From an uncultured Micrococcales bacterium (GTDB taxonomy: Bacteria > Actinomycetota > Actinomycetes > Actinomycetales > Microbacteriaceae): 5,579 nucleotides of DNA. A program made the translations under genes and the position numbers. The notes under the pieces are model-generated. The model ran no database searches, had not been told where the DNA came from, and worked only from the letters and a program-made list of their open reading frames with translations. Each line of letters begins with the position of its first letter. Positions within the stretch are counted from its first letter, which is position 1. Of this stretch, positions 1 through 5,503 are shown piece after piece. Location: assembly GCA_913062665.1 (NCBI GenBank), contig CAJXVY010000033.1, forward strand, positions 1-5,579. The letters are read 5' to 3'.

Positions 1-17
1 AGCTGCGCCACAGGCCC
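1..17 (-). tRNA. tRNA 5' end, probably tRNA-Ala (cut by window edge)
   Basis: Read on the minus strand, these 17 bases are GGGCCTGTGGCGCAGCT. They fit the start of a tRNA: a 7-base acceptor strand GGGCCTG, T8, G9, a D-stem strand GCGC, then A14 G15 and the start of the D-loop. U8 and A14 are near-universal tRNA bases. A GGG acceptor start followed by GGCGCAGYTGG is the usual form of actinobacterial tRNA-Ala, and from memory a tRNA often follows rsfS in this group. The anticodon and all pairing partners lie outside the window, so the isotype is inferred and the tRNA call itself is not proven. It begins 27 bases after the rsfS stop. A weak -10-like TAGACT (30-35 on the plus strand as agtcta) lies at a suitable distance, but no convincing -35 goes with it. 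Confidence 0.68.
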
Positions 18-44
18 AAAAGCTTTCAAAGTCTAATGCAAAAC

Positions 45-398
45 TCAATCAACTGAAACCACGGGGCAGTCTTTCCACAGGCGTTCAAGTGAGTAAAACT
101 CTCGCTCCTGTTCGTGCATTACATGAACAACCAAATCCCCAAAATCCATTAGCACCCAGCGGGCAGACTGTTTACCCTCTAGGACTCGCGCTTTATGACC
201 AGATTGCCTAAGTTTTTCCTCAACCTCTTCTGCGATGGCGATAATCTGCCGCTCATTCGAACCGCTCAAGAGTAAGAAGATCTCGGCAAGGCCAAAAGGT
301 TCGCTGACATCTAAAGCAACTGCATTTTCCGCCAACTTATCCGCACCGGCCTTGGCTGCAATGCGTGCAAGGAAAATCGCCTCGGGAGTCGCTGTCAT
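45..398 (-). CDS. rsfS: Ribosomal silencing factor RsfS (Iojap/DUF143 family)
   Basis: RsfS binds ribosomal protein uL14 on the 50S subunit and blocks joining with the 30S subunit, which lowers translation in stationary phase or starvation; it acts in the cytoplasm. The 117-residue length is normal for the family. The opening helix (about 5-27) leads into the conserved LDVSEPFGLAEIF stretch (29-41), then a helix and strand (48-76). The diagnostic C-terminal block is at 81-108, with W81, D85, D88, H92, H95 and the FYSLERLW ending, which is the family's uL14-binding face. The ATG overlaps the stop of the preceding gene as ATGA, and no clear Shine-Dalgarno is visible, so it probably depends on translational coupling. 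It is the last protein gene before the tRNA. Its place behind nadD is a very common actinobacterial arrangement. Identification is secure from the C-terminal motif and context. Confidence 0.95.
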   Translation of the reverse strand: MTATPEAIFLARIAAKAGADKLAENAVALDVSEPFGLAEIFLLLSGSNERQIIAIAEEVEEKLRQSGHKARVLEGKQSARWVLMDFGDLVVHVMHEQEREFYSLERLWKDCPVVSVD

Positions 399-1120
399 TG
401 GCTGAATGGGCCGATCTCACTCAATGCCCACCACAATCCGATTCCGGCCAAGATGAACATAACACCGCCAATGATTGCAAAAGTTGTGGTCATTATCCTG
501 TTTCTCACAACAATTTTCCCCGGGATGATTACCTCAGGTTCTCGGGACTCGGCCACCAACTTTGCACTGACGGGATCCACCAGTGAGATCCTTCCAGCAA
601 GAGTGTCTTTTTGGTCTTCGGAGTCGTATCTGAAATCATCCATTGCCGAGGTGATTGATGGATGACTCCCTGTGATTACCTCAATTGATTCTGATGTTGT
701 GACAATCAGGTCCCCATTGGTTGACTCCAGTGAGTCAGGAATCGAATCGACCGTCACTGTGTTGCTTGACTCTTGATAGAGATAACTTTTTCCAGTCAAA
801 GGCTCAGCTTCTGATTGTTCAGTAATTTCGTTATTTTGCGTAGCCTCTTCATCTGGAGCAGACGAATGGTCTGACAGATCAATTGCTCGAGGTGATTCTT
901 CTTTTTTCGGGAATTCATTCTCCAAAGCTTCACCTGAGCGGAGTTTTTCTCGGAGCTCTCTCCGTGAAGGGAAGGCTCTCGCCTCTGAAGACTCGGGTTC
1001 AGATCGCCGTGGCGCATCAGCTTCCGCAGCAGAGTCTGTATCCACGACTTGATTCTTAGCGGAATTAATCAGCCCTCGGCGCTCTGCCTCTCTGCGTTCT
1101 CTTCTGCTGCTGTATTCCAT
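395..1120 (-). CDS. Acidic, largely disordered protein with one C-terminal membrane segment
   Basis: I do not recognise a family with known function. The 241-residue product starts with an Arg-rich segment, SRRERREAERRG (5-16), echoed by SRRELREKLRSG (52-63). Residues 17-50 and 64-200 are rich in Ser, Glu, Asp and Pro and look unstructured. There is no Cys. A single hydrophobic helix spans about 211-232 and ends in Leu-Trp-Trp, leaving an 8- to 9-residue tail. The basic stretch GKIVVRNR (201-208) just before it predicts a cytoplasmic N-terminus and a tail-anchored topology. The ATG directly follows the nadD stop (TAGATG) and has GGGAG 4 bases upstream (1125-1129), so the start is well supported. 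The 3' end overlaps rsfS by 4 bases. Some actinobacteria carry a LytR/CpsA/Psr-type or other membrane protein gene between nadD and rsfS, as I recall; no such catalytic domain is present here. Its conserved operon place suggests a real gene, function unknown. Confidence 0.85.
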   Translation of the reverse strand: MEYSSRRERREAERRGLINSAKNQVVDTDSAAEADAPRRSEPESSEARAFPSRRELREKLRSGEALENEFPKKEESPRAIDLSDHSSAPDEEATQNNEITEQSEAEPLTGKSYLYQESSNTVTVDSIPDSLESTNGDLIVTTSESIEVITGSHPSITSAMDDFRYDSEDQKDTLAGRISLVDPVSAKLVAESREPEVIIPGKIVVRNRIMTTTFAIIGGVMFILAGIGLWWALSEIGPFSQ

Positions 1121-1705
1121 CTAGCTCCCGTATAGATGATGCTTGCTAATGTACTGAACAACTCCGTCTGGTACCAAATACCAAATTGGCTTCCCCTCGC
1201 CCACTCGCTTTCGAACATCTGTGGAACTAATAGACAGAGCTGGCACTTCTAATTCGCTGATCGCACCGTTTGGAGCTTTTGGAAGCTTCAGCTTGTGCCC
1301 CGGCCGACTCACGGCGACAAAGTGGGCCAAATCCCAAACAGCGTCCACATCCTTCCAGGCAATAATCTGTGCAATTGCATCAGCACCCGAGATAAAGAAA
1401 AGGTCGGCGTCCGGAAATTGCTCTTTCAATTCGGTGAGGGTGTCAACAGTGTATGTAATTCCAGGCCTGTCGATGTCGACCCGGCTGACCTTAAACTGCG
1501 GATTTGATGCAGTTGCAACAACGGTCATAAGATAGCGGTCCTCAGCTGAGGAGACCTCTTGCTTCTGCCAAGGTTTGCCCGTTGGTACAAATAGCACTTC
1601 TTCTAGGGACAGAGCGCTTGCGACCTCGCTTGCCGCAACTAGGTGCCCGTTGTGAATAGGGTCAAAGGTTCCACCCATGACCCCAATTCTTCGTTTTTCA
1701 GGCAT
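1121..1705 (-). CDS. nadD: Nicotinate-nucleotide adenylyltransferase (NaMN adenylyltransferase)
   Basis: NadD transfers AMP from ATP to nicotinate mononucleotide, giving nicotinate adenine dinucleotide and pyrophosphate. This is the step shared by the de novo and salvage routes to NAD, in the cytoplasm. The 194-residue length is typical. The nucleotidyltransferase signature [12 protein letters not shown] is at 11-22, with H18 and H21 as the (H/T)xGH ATP-binding histidines. [16 protein letters not shown] (about 104-119) matches the substrate-pocket block around the conserved Trp. The second nucleotide-binding motif, ISSTDVR, is at 159-165. The ATG lies 6 bases after the stop of the 58-residue gene. 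The only Shine-Dalgarno candidate, AGGGG, overlaps that stop and is just 3 bases from the ATG, so coupling to the upstream gene is likely. The next gene begins at the base after its TAG. Neighbours proA and rsfS fit the standard actinobacterial order. Confidence 0.96.
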   Translation of the reverse strand: MPEKRRIGVMGGTFDPIHNGHLVAASEVASALSLEEVLFVPTGKPWQKQEVSSAEDRYLMTVVATASNPQFKVSRVDIDRPGITYTVDTLTELKEQFPDADLFFISGADAIAQIIAWKDVDAVWDLAHFVAVSRPGHKLKLPKAPNGAISELEVPALSISSTDVRKRVGEGKPIWYLVPDGVVQYISKHHLYGS

Positions 1706-1711
1706 TAGCCC

Positions 1712-1888
1712 CTAGTGACCGGCCTCTGAGGAGTCAACATGAGAATGCTTGTTTGAAACATTCATAAAACTCAACGTGACAATTCCCATCGCAATGAAGA
1801 TTCCCAGGGTGATGATTCCATAGGCAATTGTTGGGATCGGCAACTCTCGATATTCTACGTAGGCACCTTCGGCGAGCAGTTCAAGCAT
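1712..1888 (-). CDS. Small single-pass membrane protein, 58 residues
   Basis: This short gene fills the space between proA and nadD. It starts at an ATG 6 bases behind a perfect AGGAGG (1895-1900) and ends at TAG 6 bases before the nadD start. The product begins MLELLAEGAYVEYRELPIPT, has one strongly hydrophobic helix at about 18-42, and ends with a polar His-containing tail (residues 43-58, with K47, H48, H50 and H58). The N-terminus is acidic (E3, E7, E12, E15 against R14), which weakly favours N-outside and C-inside. There is no signal-peptide cleavage site and no Cys. From memory, Micrococcales often carry a similar 55- to 75-residue membrane protein directly before nadD, with a Leu-Pro-x-Pro start to the helix and an Asn-x-His-x-His ending; I have not verified this. 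An ATG 4 bases upstream (1890-1892) is rejected because it reaches a stop after three codons. Function is unknown. Confidence 0.82.
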   Translation of the reverse strand: MLELLAEGAYVEYRELPIPTIAYGIITLGIFIAMGIVTLSFMNVSNKHSHVDSSEAGH

Positions 1889-1894
1889 TCATTT

Positions 1895-1900
1895 CCTCCT
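1895..1900 (-). promoter_or_regulatory. Shine-Dalgarno AGGAGG of the 58-residue membrane protein gene
   Basis: On the minus strand this is a six-base AGGAGG followed by 6 bases and ATG (1886-1888). It is among the best ribosome binding sites in the window and lies in the 27-base gap after the proA stop. It is the main argument that the short reading frame behind it is translated, and it fixes its start. Confidence 0.85.
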
Positions 1901-1915
1901 GGATTTGATCTAATT

Positions 1916-3160
1916 CTAGCCTCGAATTTGTCCATCACCGCGAATCAGCCACTTAGAGCTTGTTAGCTCGTTGAGGCCCATCGGTCCGCGTGCATGCAAT
2001 TTTTGGGTGGAGATTCCAACTTCAGCCCCCATGCCGAATTGTCCGCCGTCAGTAAAGCGGGTCGATGTATTGACCATAACCGCCGCACTGTCAACCTCTG
2101 CAAGGAACCGTTCGGCAACGGTGTAATCCTCGGTGACAATACTTTCTGTGTGGTGGGTTGAATATTTTGAGATATGCACAAGCGCCTCATCCAAGCTATC
2201 CACGGTCTTCACGGAAATCTCCATTGCCAAGTACTCTGTTGCCCAGTCCTGTTCAGTCGCCAGGTTTGCAGCAGGATATGCCTTTAGAGTGCGCTCGCAG
2301 GCATTTATCTTCACTCCGCTCTGATCTAGGTCCTTCAAAATTTCAACCCCAATTGACTCCAAAACGGCTGAGTGGATCAAAAGCGTTTCAAGTGAGTTAC
2401 AGACACTCACGCGGTGGGTTTTTGAATTGTTGGCAATTTTTATTGCCTTCTCCCTGTCCGCATCCTTATCGATAAAAAGATGGACTATTCCATCCCCGGT
2501 TTCAATAACTGGAACCTTTGACTCATTCACGACTGTCTGAATAAGGTTTGCGCTTCCTCTGGGGATAAGAACGTCAACAAGGCCTCTTGCCTGCATCATT
2601 TCGGCGCCGCCCTCACGACCATAATCATCAACTGTTTGAACCAAATCTTTCGATAGCCCTGCCTCCTCAAGAGCTCGCTGGATTAGCGCAACAAGGACTC
2701 GATTGGTCTCTACAGCTGCACTTCCGCCTCTCAAAATCGCAGCGTTGCCGCTTTTTATGGCCAGGGCCGCGATATCAATGGTTACGTTTGGCCTTGCCTC
2801 GTAAATGACTCCGACAACGCCGAAAGGAACACGCACCTGTTCAATGCGCAAACCATTTTCCAGTTTGCTTCCCCTCAAGACATCACCAATTGGGTCTCCG
2901 AAGGCGATTATTTCCTGGATCGATTGCTGCAGCCCACCGATTCTCTCAGGAGTCAGTCTCAATCTGTCGAAGAGAGATTTCGCCAAGCCCTCTTTCTCGC
3001 CTCGGTCAAGGTCTAGTTGGTTGGCATCCAAAATGCTCTGCTGGTTATCACCCAGTAGTTGACTCAATTTGGAGAGCATTTCATGCTTTTTTCCCGTGCT
3101 TGCTTGCGCAAGCTGAGGTGCGGCAGCCTTCGCTGAACTGAGAATTGCTTGGACGCTCAT
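1916..3160 (-). CDS. proA: Glutamate-5-semialdehyde dehydrogenase (gamma-glutamyl phosphate reductase)
   Basis: ProA reduces gamma-glutamyl phosphate with NADPH to glutamate 5-semialdehyde, the second step of proline synthesis, taking the unstable product of ProB. The 414-residue length is usual. It has an aldehyde-dehydrogenase fold: GVIYEARPNVTID (117-129) and LRGGSAA (143-149) belong to the cofactor-binding half, and IPRGSANLI (199-207) is the conserved Pro-Arg-Gly-Ser loop. The catalytic cysteine is C254 in VSVCNSLETLL. The segment from V320 to I341 (EALVHISKYSTHHTESI at its core) fits the family signature, and NTSTRFTDGGQFGMGAEVGI (364-383) continues into the conserved QKLHARGPMGL (386-396). 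The ATG lies 2 bases after the proB stop. No strong Shine-Dalgarno precedes it, so translation probably depends on ribosomes arriving from proB. All expected active-site blocks are present and there is no sign of truncation. Confidence 0.97.
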   Translation of the reverse strand: MSVQAILSSAKAAAPQLAQASTGKKHEMLSKLSQLLGDNQQSILDANQLDLDRGEKEGLAKSLFDRLRLTPERIGGLQQSIQEIIAFGDPIGDVLRGSKLENGLRIEQVRVPFGVVGVIYEARPNVTIDIAALAIKSGNAAILRGGSAAVETNRVLVALIQRALEEAGLSKDLVQTVDDYGREGGAEMMQARGLVDVLIPRGSANLIQTVVNESKVPVIETGDGIVHLFIDKDADREKAIKIANNSKTHRVSVCNSLETLLIHSAVLESIGVEILKDLDQSGVKINACERTLKAYPAANLATEQDWATEYLAMEISVKTVDSLDEALVHISKYSTHHTESIVTEDYTVAERFLAEVDSAAVMVNTSTRFTDGGQFGMGAEVGISTQKLHARGPMGLNELTSSKWLIRGDGQIRG

Positions 3161-3162
3161 GA

Positions 3163-3945
3163 CTACAGCTTATTCTTTGCCTCGAACCAGGTGTGAGTGA
3201 AATCATCAGAGAGAACCTTGTTTGCATTGGTAACCGCTGTGAGCATTACTGGTATCCCACTCTCTGAAACTTTCAACGCTGCACTCACCTTAGTTGTTGC
3301 ACCACCTGTGCCGAATCCAGTGCTGGTCCCAGAAATCTTTACATTAAGTAAGTCTTTCTCGGAAGAAATGCGAGAGATTGGCACAGAACCTGGCTCGTCT
3401 GGTGGTCCGGTATAAATCGCATCAACGTCACTCAAGAGAATCAGCAGATCGGAATCCAGCAGTGTCGCAACGCTAGCGGCGAGCCCGTCATTATCTCCAA
3501 AACGAATTTCTTGAGTGGCAACGGTGTCGTTTTCATTAACGATTGGCACTACACCCATCTCAATTAATCTCGAAAATGCTTGAAGTGCATGGGAGCGAGA
3601 TTGAGAGTTCTCCAGGTTCTCCGGCGTAAGTAGAACTTGACCTGCGACCAAACCGTGGTTCGCTAACTCACGTTGATAATCGGCCATAAGTTTCAGTTGG
3701 CCAACAGCTGCCATCGCTTGCGAGGTTGGTAAGTCTGTTGCTTTTGCTGTTAGACCCAGAATCGGTCCGGATGAGGCAATTGCACCGCTTGAAACAACCA
3801 CAACGGCAATCTCTTGCTCGCGAAGGTTAGCCACCAAATCACACACGTACGCCAACTGATGGGAATTATCGCCCGTTATTGACGAGCTTCCAATCTTCAC
3901 AACGACCAAGCTGGCGCTGCCGATTTCTCTGATACTTCCTAGCAT
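3163..3945 (-). CDS. proB: Glutamate 5-kinase, short form without PUA domain
   Basis: ProB phosphorylates the gamma-carboxyl of glutamate with ATP, the first and normally proline-inhibited step of proline synthesis, and hands the product to ProA. The 260 residues cover only the amino-acid-kinase domain: KIGSSSIT (17-24), VSSGAIASS (51-59), IVNENDTVATQEIRFGDNDG (135-154), LLSDVDAIYT (170-179) and GTGGATTKVSAA (212-223). The C-terminal PUA domain found in E. coli-type enzymes of about 367 residues is absent, as in other natural short ProB proteins. One oddity is A216: the family motif reads GTGG(M/I)xTK here, and this protein has Ala where Met or Ile is usual. The ATG follows the obgE stop with no gap (TAAATG), and GAGGAG (3949-3954), inside the last obgE codons, is its Shine-Dalgarno. 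Identification is firm; proline sensitivity cannot be judged from sequence alone. Confidence 0.95.
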   Translation of the reverse strand: MLGSIREIGSASLVVVKIGSSSITGDNSHQLAYVCDLVANLREQEIAVVVVSSGAIASSGPILGLTAKATDLPTSQAMAAVGQLKLMADYQRELANHGLVAGQVLLTPENLENSQSRSHALQAFSRLIEMGVVPIVNENDTVATQEIRFGDNDGLAASVATLLDSDLLILLSDVDAIYTGPPDEPGSVPISRISSEKDLLNVKISGTSTGFGTGGATTKVSAALKVSESGIPVMLTAVTNANKVLSDDFTHTWFEAKNKL

Positions 3946-5445
3946 TTACTCCTCATCCAAAAATTCCTCGCTGAGCTGGGATGCCTCTCTCTCAGCCTGC
4001 ATCTTCTCTCTCATGCGTGTTCGACTGTCCATCATTTCGTGATACTGCTCGCGTCGTTCCTTTGTGGTTCTTCGATCGCTTGCATCAATCCTTGAATCAC
4101 TACCTCTCGGGGTGGTTACCTCGGCAATTGAACTAACCATTGGTTGCCACTCAAACAAAACACCGTTTTCTGCTCCGATAACAACTGTTGAGCCTGATTT
4201 GGCCCCAGCCTTCATAAGTCTCTCTTCAACCCCAAGTTTTGCCAATCTCTCGGCTAGATAACCAACAGCCTCATCATTGCTGAAATCAGTCTGCGCAACC
4301 CACCGTTCAGGCTTTACTCCAGTAATCCGATATAACGTTCCGTCGACAGAATTCTCTGGACTGACCTCAAAATCATCAGTTGGCCCCTCTTTGACCAAAC
4401 TAATTACTTCCCTGACACTCTCTTGTTCCTCTGAATTTTGTTCAATTAATCCGGCCATCGCAAAACTAAGTTCCCTAAGTCCTTGCTTAGACATAGCGGA
4501 TACCTCGAAAACTCTGAGTCCCATGTTTTCGAATTCTGGCCTGACCATATTCGCGATGGTCTGCCCGTCCTGCAGGTCTATTTTGTTTAAGGCGATAAGT
4601 TGTGGCCTTTGATTGAGCGGCAGCCCATTCTCCACCTCGTAATTTTCAAGCTCATTGACTATCGCCTGGTAGTCCTTCAGGGGCTCTCTGTCTGTTTCCA
4701 GGCTTGCGCAATCAATTACATGCAGAATTACAGAGCACCTCTCGATGTGCCTCAAAAACTGCAGTCCTAGGCCTTTTCCCTCACTTGCGCCCTCTATCAG
4801 TCCAGGGACATCGGCGATAGTGTAACTTCTCTCTCCCGCTTGAACCACCCCAAGGTTGGGGTGCAGAGTTGTAAACGGATAATCGGCAATTTTCGGCCTT
4901 GCCGCACTTAGTGCGGCAATCAGCGATGACTTACCAGCGCTGGGATAGCCAACCAGAGCAACGTCTGCAACCGTCTTCAACTCGAGAATTACCTCGCCAG
5001 TCCAGCCTGGAATCCCCAGAAGAGCAAAACCAGGGGCTTTTCTTCGCTTGCTTGCTAACGCTGCGTTACCGAGGCCACCCATGCCTCCCTGAGCAACCTC
5101 CAGTTTCATGCCTGGTTGCTTTAGATCCGCTAGTATCTCGCCTTCGGGGTTTTTCACCACTGTTCCCACTGGGACATCAAGAATCAGATCTTCGCCCTTA
5201 GCCCCATTGCGAAAATCCCCCGCACCTGCTGCCCCCTTTCCTGCAGCTCTGTGCGGCCTGTAGTGATAATCAATTAGAGTGCCAGTGTTTGTTTCAGCTA
5301 CCAACCAGATAGAACCGCCACTTCCTCCATTTCCACCGTCTGGACCGGCCAGTGGCTTGTAGCGCTCACGCTTGACAGACACACACCCGTTACCGCCGTC
5401 ACCCGCGGCAAGGTGAAGCTTCACCTCATCAACAAAAGTAACCAC
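3946..5445 (-). CDS. obgE: Obg/CgtA family ribosome-associated GTPase
   Basis: Obg is an essential GTPase that binds the 50S subunit, acts in its late assembly, and links ribosome production to (p)ppGpp, replication and stress. Started at the GTG at 5443-5445 it has 499 residues and begins MVTFVDEVKLHLAAGDGGNG, the canonical Obg start. The Gly-rich OBG domain covers about 1-158. The GTPase domain follows: G1 GYPSAGKSS (166-174), G2/switch I YPFTTLHPNLGVV (189-201), G3 DVPGLI (212-217), G4 NKID (287-290) and G5 SAM (316-318). An OCT domain spans about 358-435, typical of Gram-positive and actinobacterial Obg, followed by a charged tail (about 450-499) ending in acidic residues. The in-frame ATG at 5475 is rejected: it would add ten non-family residues, lies inside a hairpin, and lacks its own Shine-Dalgarno. 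Its stop abuts proB. Confidence 0.97.
   Translation of the reverse strand: MVTFVDEVKLHLAAGDGGNGCVSVKRERYKPLAGPDGGNGGSGGSIWLVAETNTGTLIDYHYRPHRAAGKGAAGAGDFRNGAKGEDLILDVPVGTVVKNPEGEILADLKQPGMKLEVAQGGMGGLGNAALASKRRKAPGFALLGIPGWTGEVILELKTVADVALVGYPSAGKSSLIAALSAARPKIADYPFTTLHPNLGVVQAGERSYTIADVPGLIEGASEGKGLGLQFLRHIERCSVILHVIDCASLETDREPLKDYQAIVNELENYEVENGLPLNQRPQLIALNKIDLQDGQTIANMVRPEFENMGLRVFEVSAMSKQGLRELSFAMAGLIEQNSEEQESVREVISLVKEGPTDDFEVSPENSVDGTLYRITGVKPERWVAQTDFSNDEAVGYLAERLAKLGVEERLMKAGAKSGSTVVIGAENGVLFEWQPMVSSIAEVTTPRGSDSRIDASDRRTTKERREQYHEMMDSRTRMREKMQAEREASQLSEEFLDEE
3949..3954 (-). promoter_or_regulatory. Shine-Dalgarno GAGGAG of proB, inside the obgE 3' end
   Basis: GAGGAG on the minus strand encodes the two terminal Glu residues of ObgE and is followed by TAA and then the proB ATG. 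The same bases therefore serve as coding sequence and as ribosome binding site, which couples proB to translation of obgE. Confidence 0.75.
4899..4919. repeat. Perfect 9-bp inverted repeat with 3-base loop inside obgE
   Basis: TTGCCGCAC and GTGCGGCAA flank a TTA spacer, giving a perfect 9-base-pair hairpin in either strand. It lies in the obgE codons just after the G1 (P-loop) motif, encoding Ala-Ala-Leu-Ser-Ala-Ala. No U-tract follows on either strand, so it is not a terminator. It may be a by-product of Ala-rich codons; a role in pausing or mRNA structure is possible but unsupported. Confidence 0.5.
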
Positions 5446-5446
5446 T

Positions 5447-5454
5447 TCACCTCC
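5447..5454 (-). promoter_or_regulatory. obgE: Shine-Dalgarno GGAGGTGA that sets the obgE GTG start
   Basis: GGAGGTGA on the minus strand is complementary to eight consecutive bases of the 16S rRNA 3' end and is followed, after one A, by GTG. The five-base GGAGG core is 4 bases from the GTG, slightly close but workable. It directly follows the U-rich tail of the upstream hairpin. It decides the obgE start in favour of GTG at 5445 over the ATG at 5475. Confidence 0.85.
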
Positions 5455-5486
5455 AAATAAAAATGGGCGGACCATGCGGCCCGCCC
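5455..5486 (-). terminator. Rho-independent terminator or attenuator between rpmA and obgE
   Basis: On the minus strand GGGCGGGCC, loop GCAT and GGTCCGCCC form a 9-base-pair stem (5465-5486) with one G-U wobble, followed by ATTTTTATTT (5455-5464). This is a classical intrinsic-terminator shape 17 bases after the rpmA stop. On the plus strand the wobble becomes an A-C mismatch and no U-tract follows, so the element is built for minus-strand transcription. Only the obgE Shine-Dalgarno lies between the U-tract and the obgE start, leaving no room for a promoter after it. It therefore most likely lets part of the transcripts through, or protects the 3' end of a processed ribosomal-protein mRNA. 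The structure is seen directly; termination efficiency is not. Confidence 0.75.
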
Positions 5487-5503
5487 AAAAATCTTACTCT
5501 TCG

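Noticed and set aside
796..1017. Second minus-strand frame of 73 codons inside the 241-residue gene
   Set aside because: It overlaps a gene whose start, Shine-Dalgarno and coupling to neighbours are well supported. The product is a Lys/Leu/Gln-rich shift of the acidic coding sequence.
1221..1535. 104-codon open frame on the plus strand
   Set aside because: Opposite nadD, whose active-site motifs are intact. No family features in the product.
1889..1915. Possible promoter in the proA to small-gene gap
   Set aside because: The 27 bases hold the AGGAGG and little else; no -35/-10 pair can be placed, so co-transcription is the simpler reading.
2158..2475. 105-codon open frame on the plus strand
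   Set aside because: Opposite the catalytic part of proA, with a Ser/Pro/Arg-rich product typical of an antisense shadow.
3102..3113. 12-base palindrome GCTTGCGCAAGC in the 5' part of proA
   Set aside because: It is in coding sequence, single, short and loop-less, with no second copy seen; it is compatible with chance in Ala/Gln/Ser codons and no regulator site can be assigned.
4277..4612. 111-codon open frame on the plus strand
   Set aside because: Opposite the obgE G4-OCT region, with a Ser/Thr/Leu-rich product and no domain; a shadow frame.
4899..5201. 100-codon open frame on the plus strand
   Set aside because: It lies wholly opposite the OBG and P-loop region of obgE, which has strong family motifs. 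Its product is low-complexity (many Pro, Gln, Leu and Arg) with no recognisable domain, so it is a shadow of the Gly-rich coding strand.
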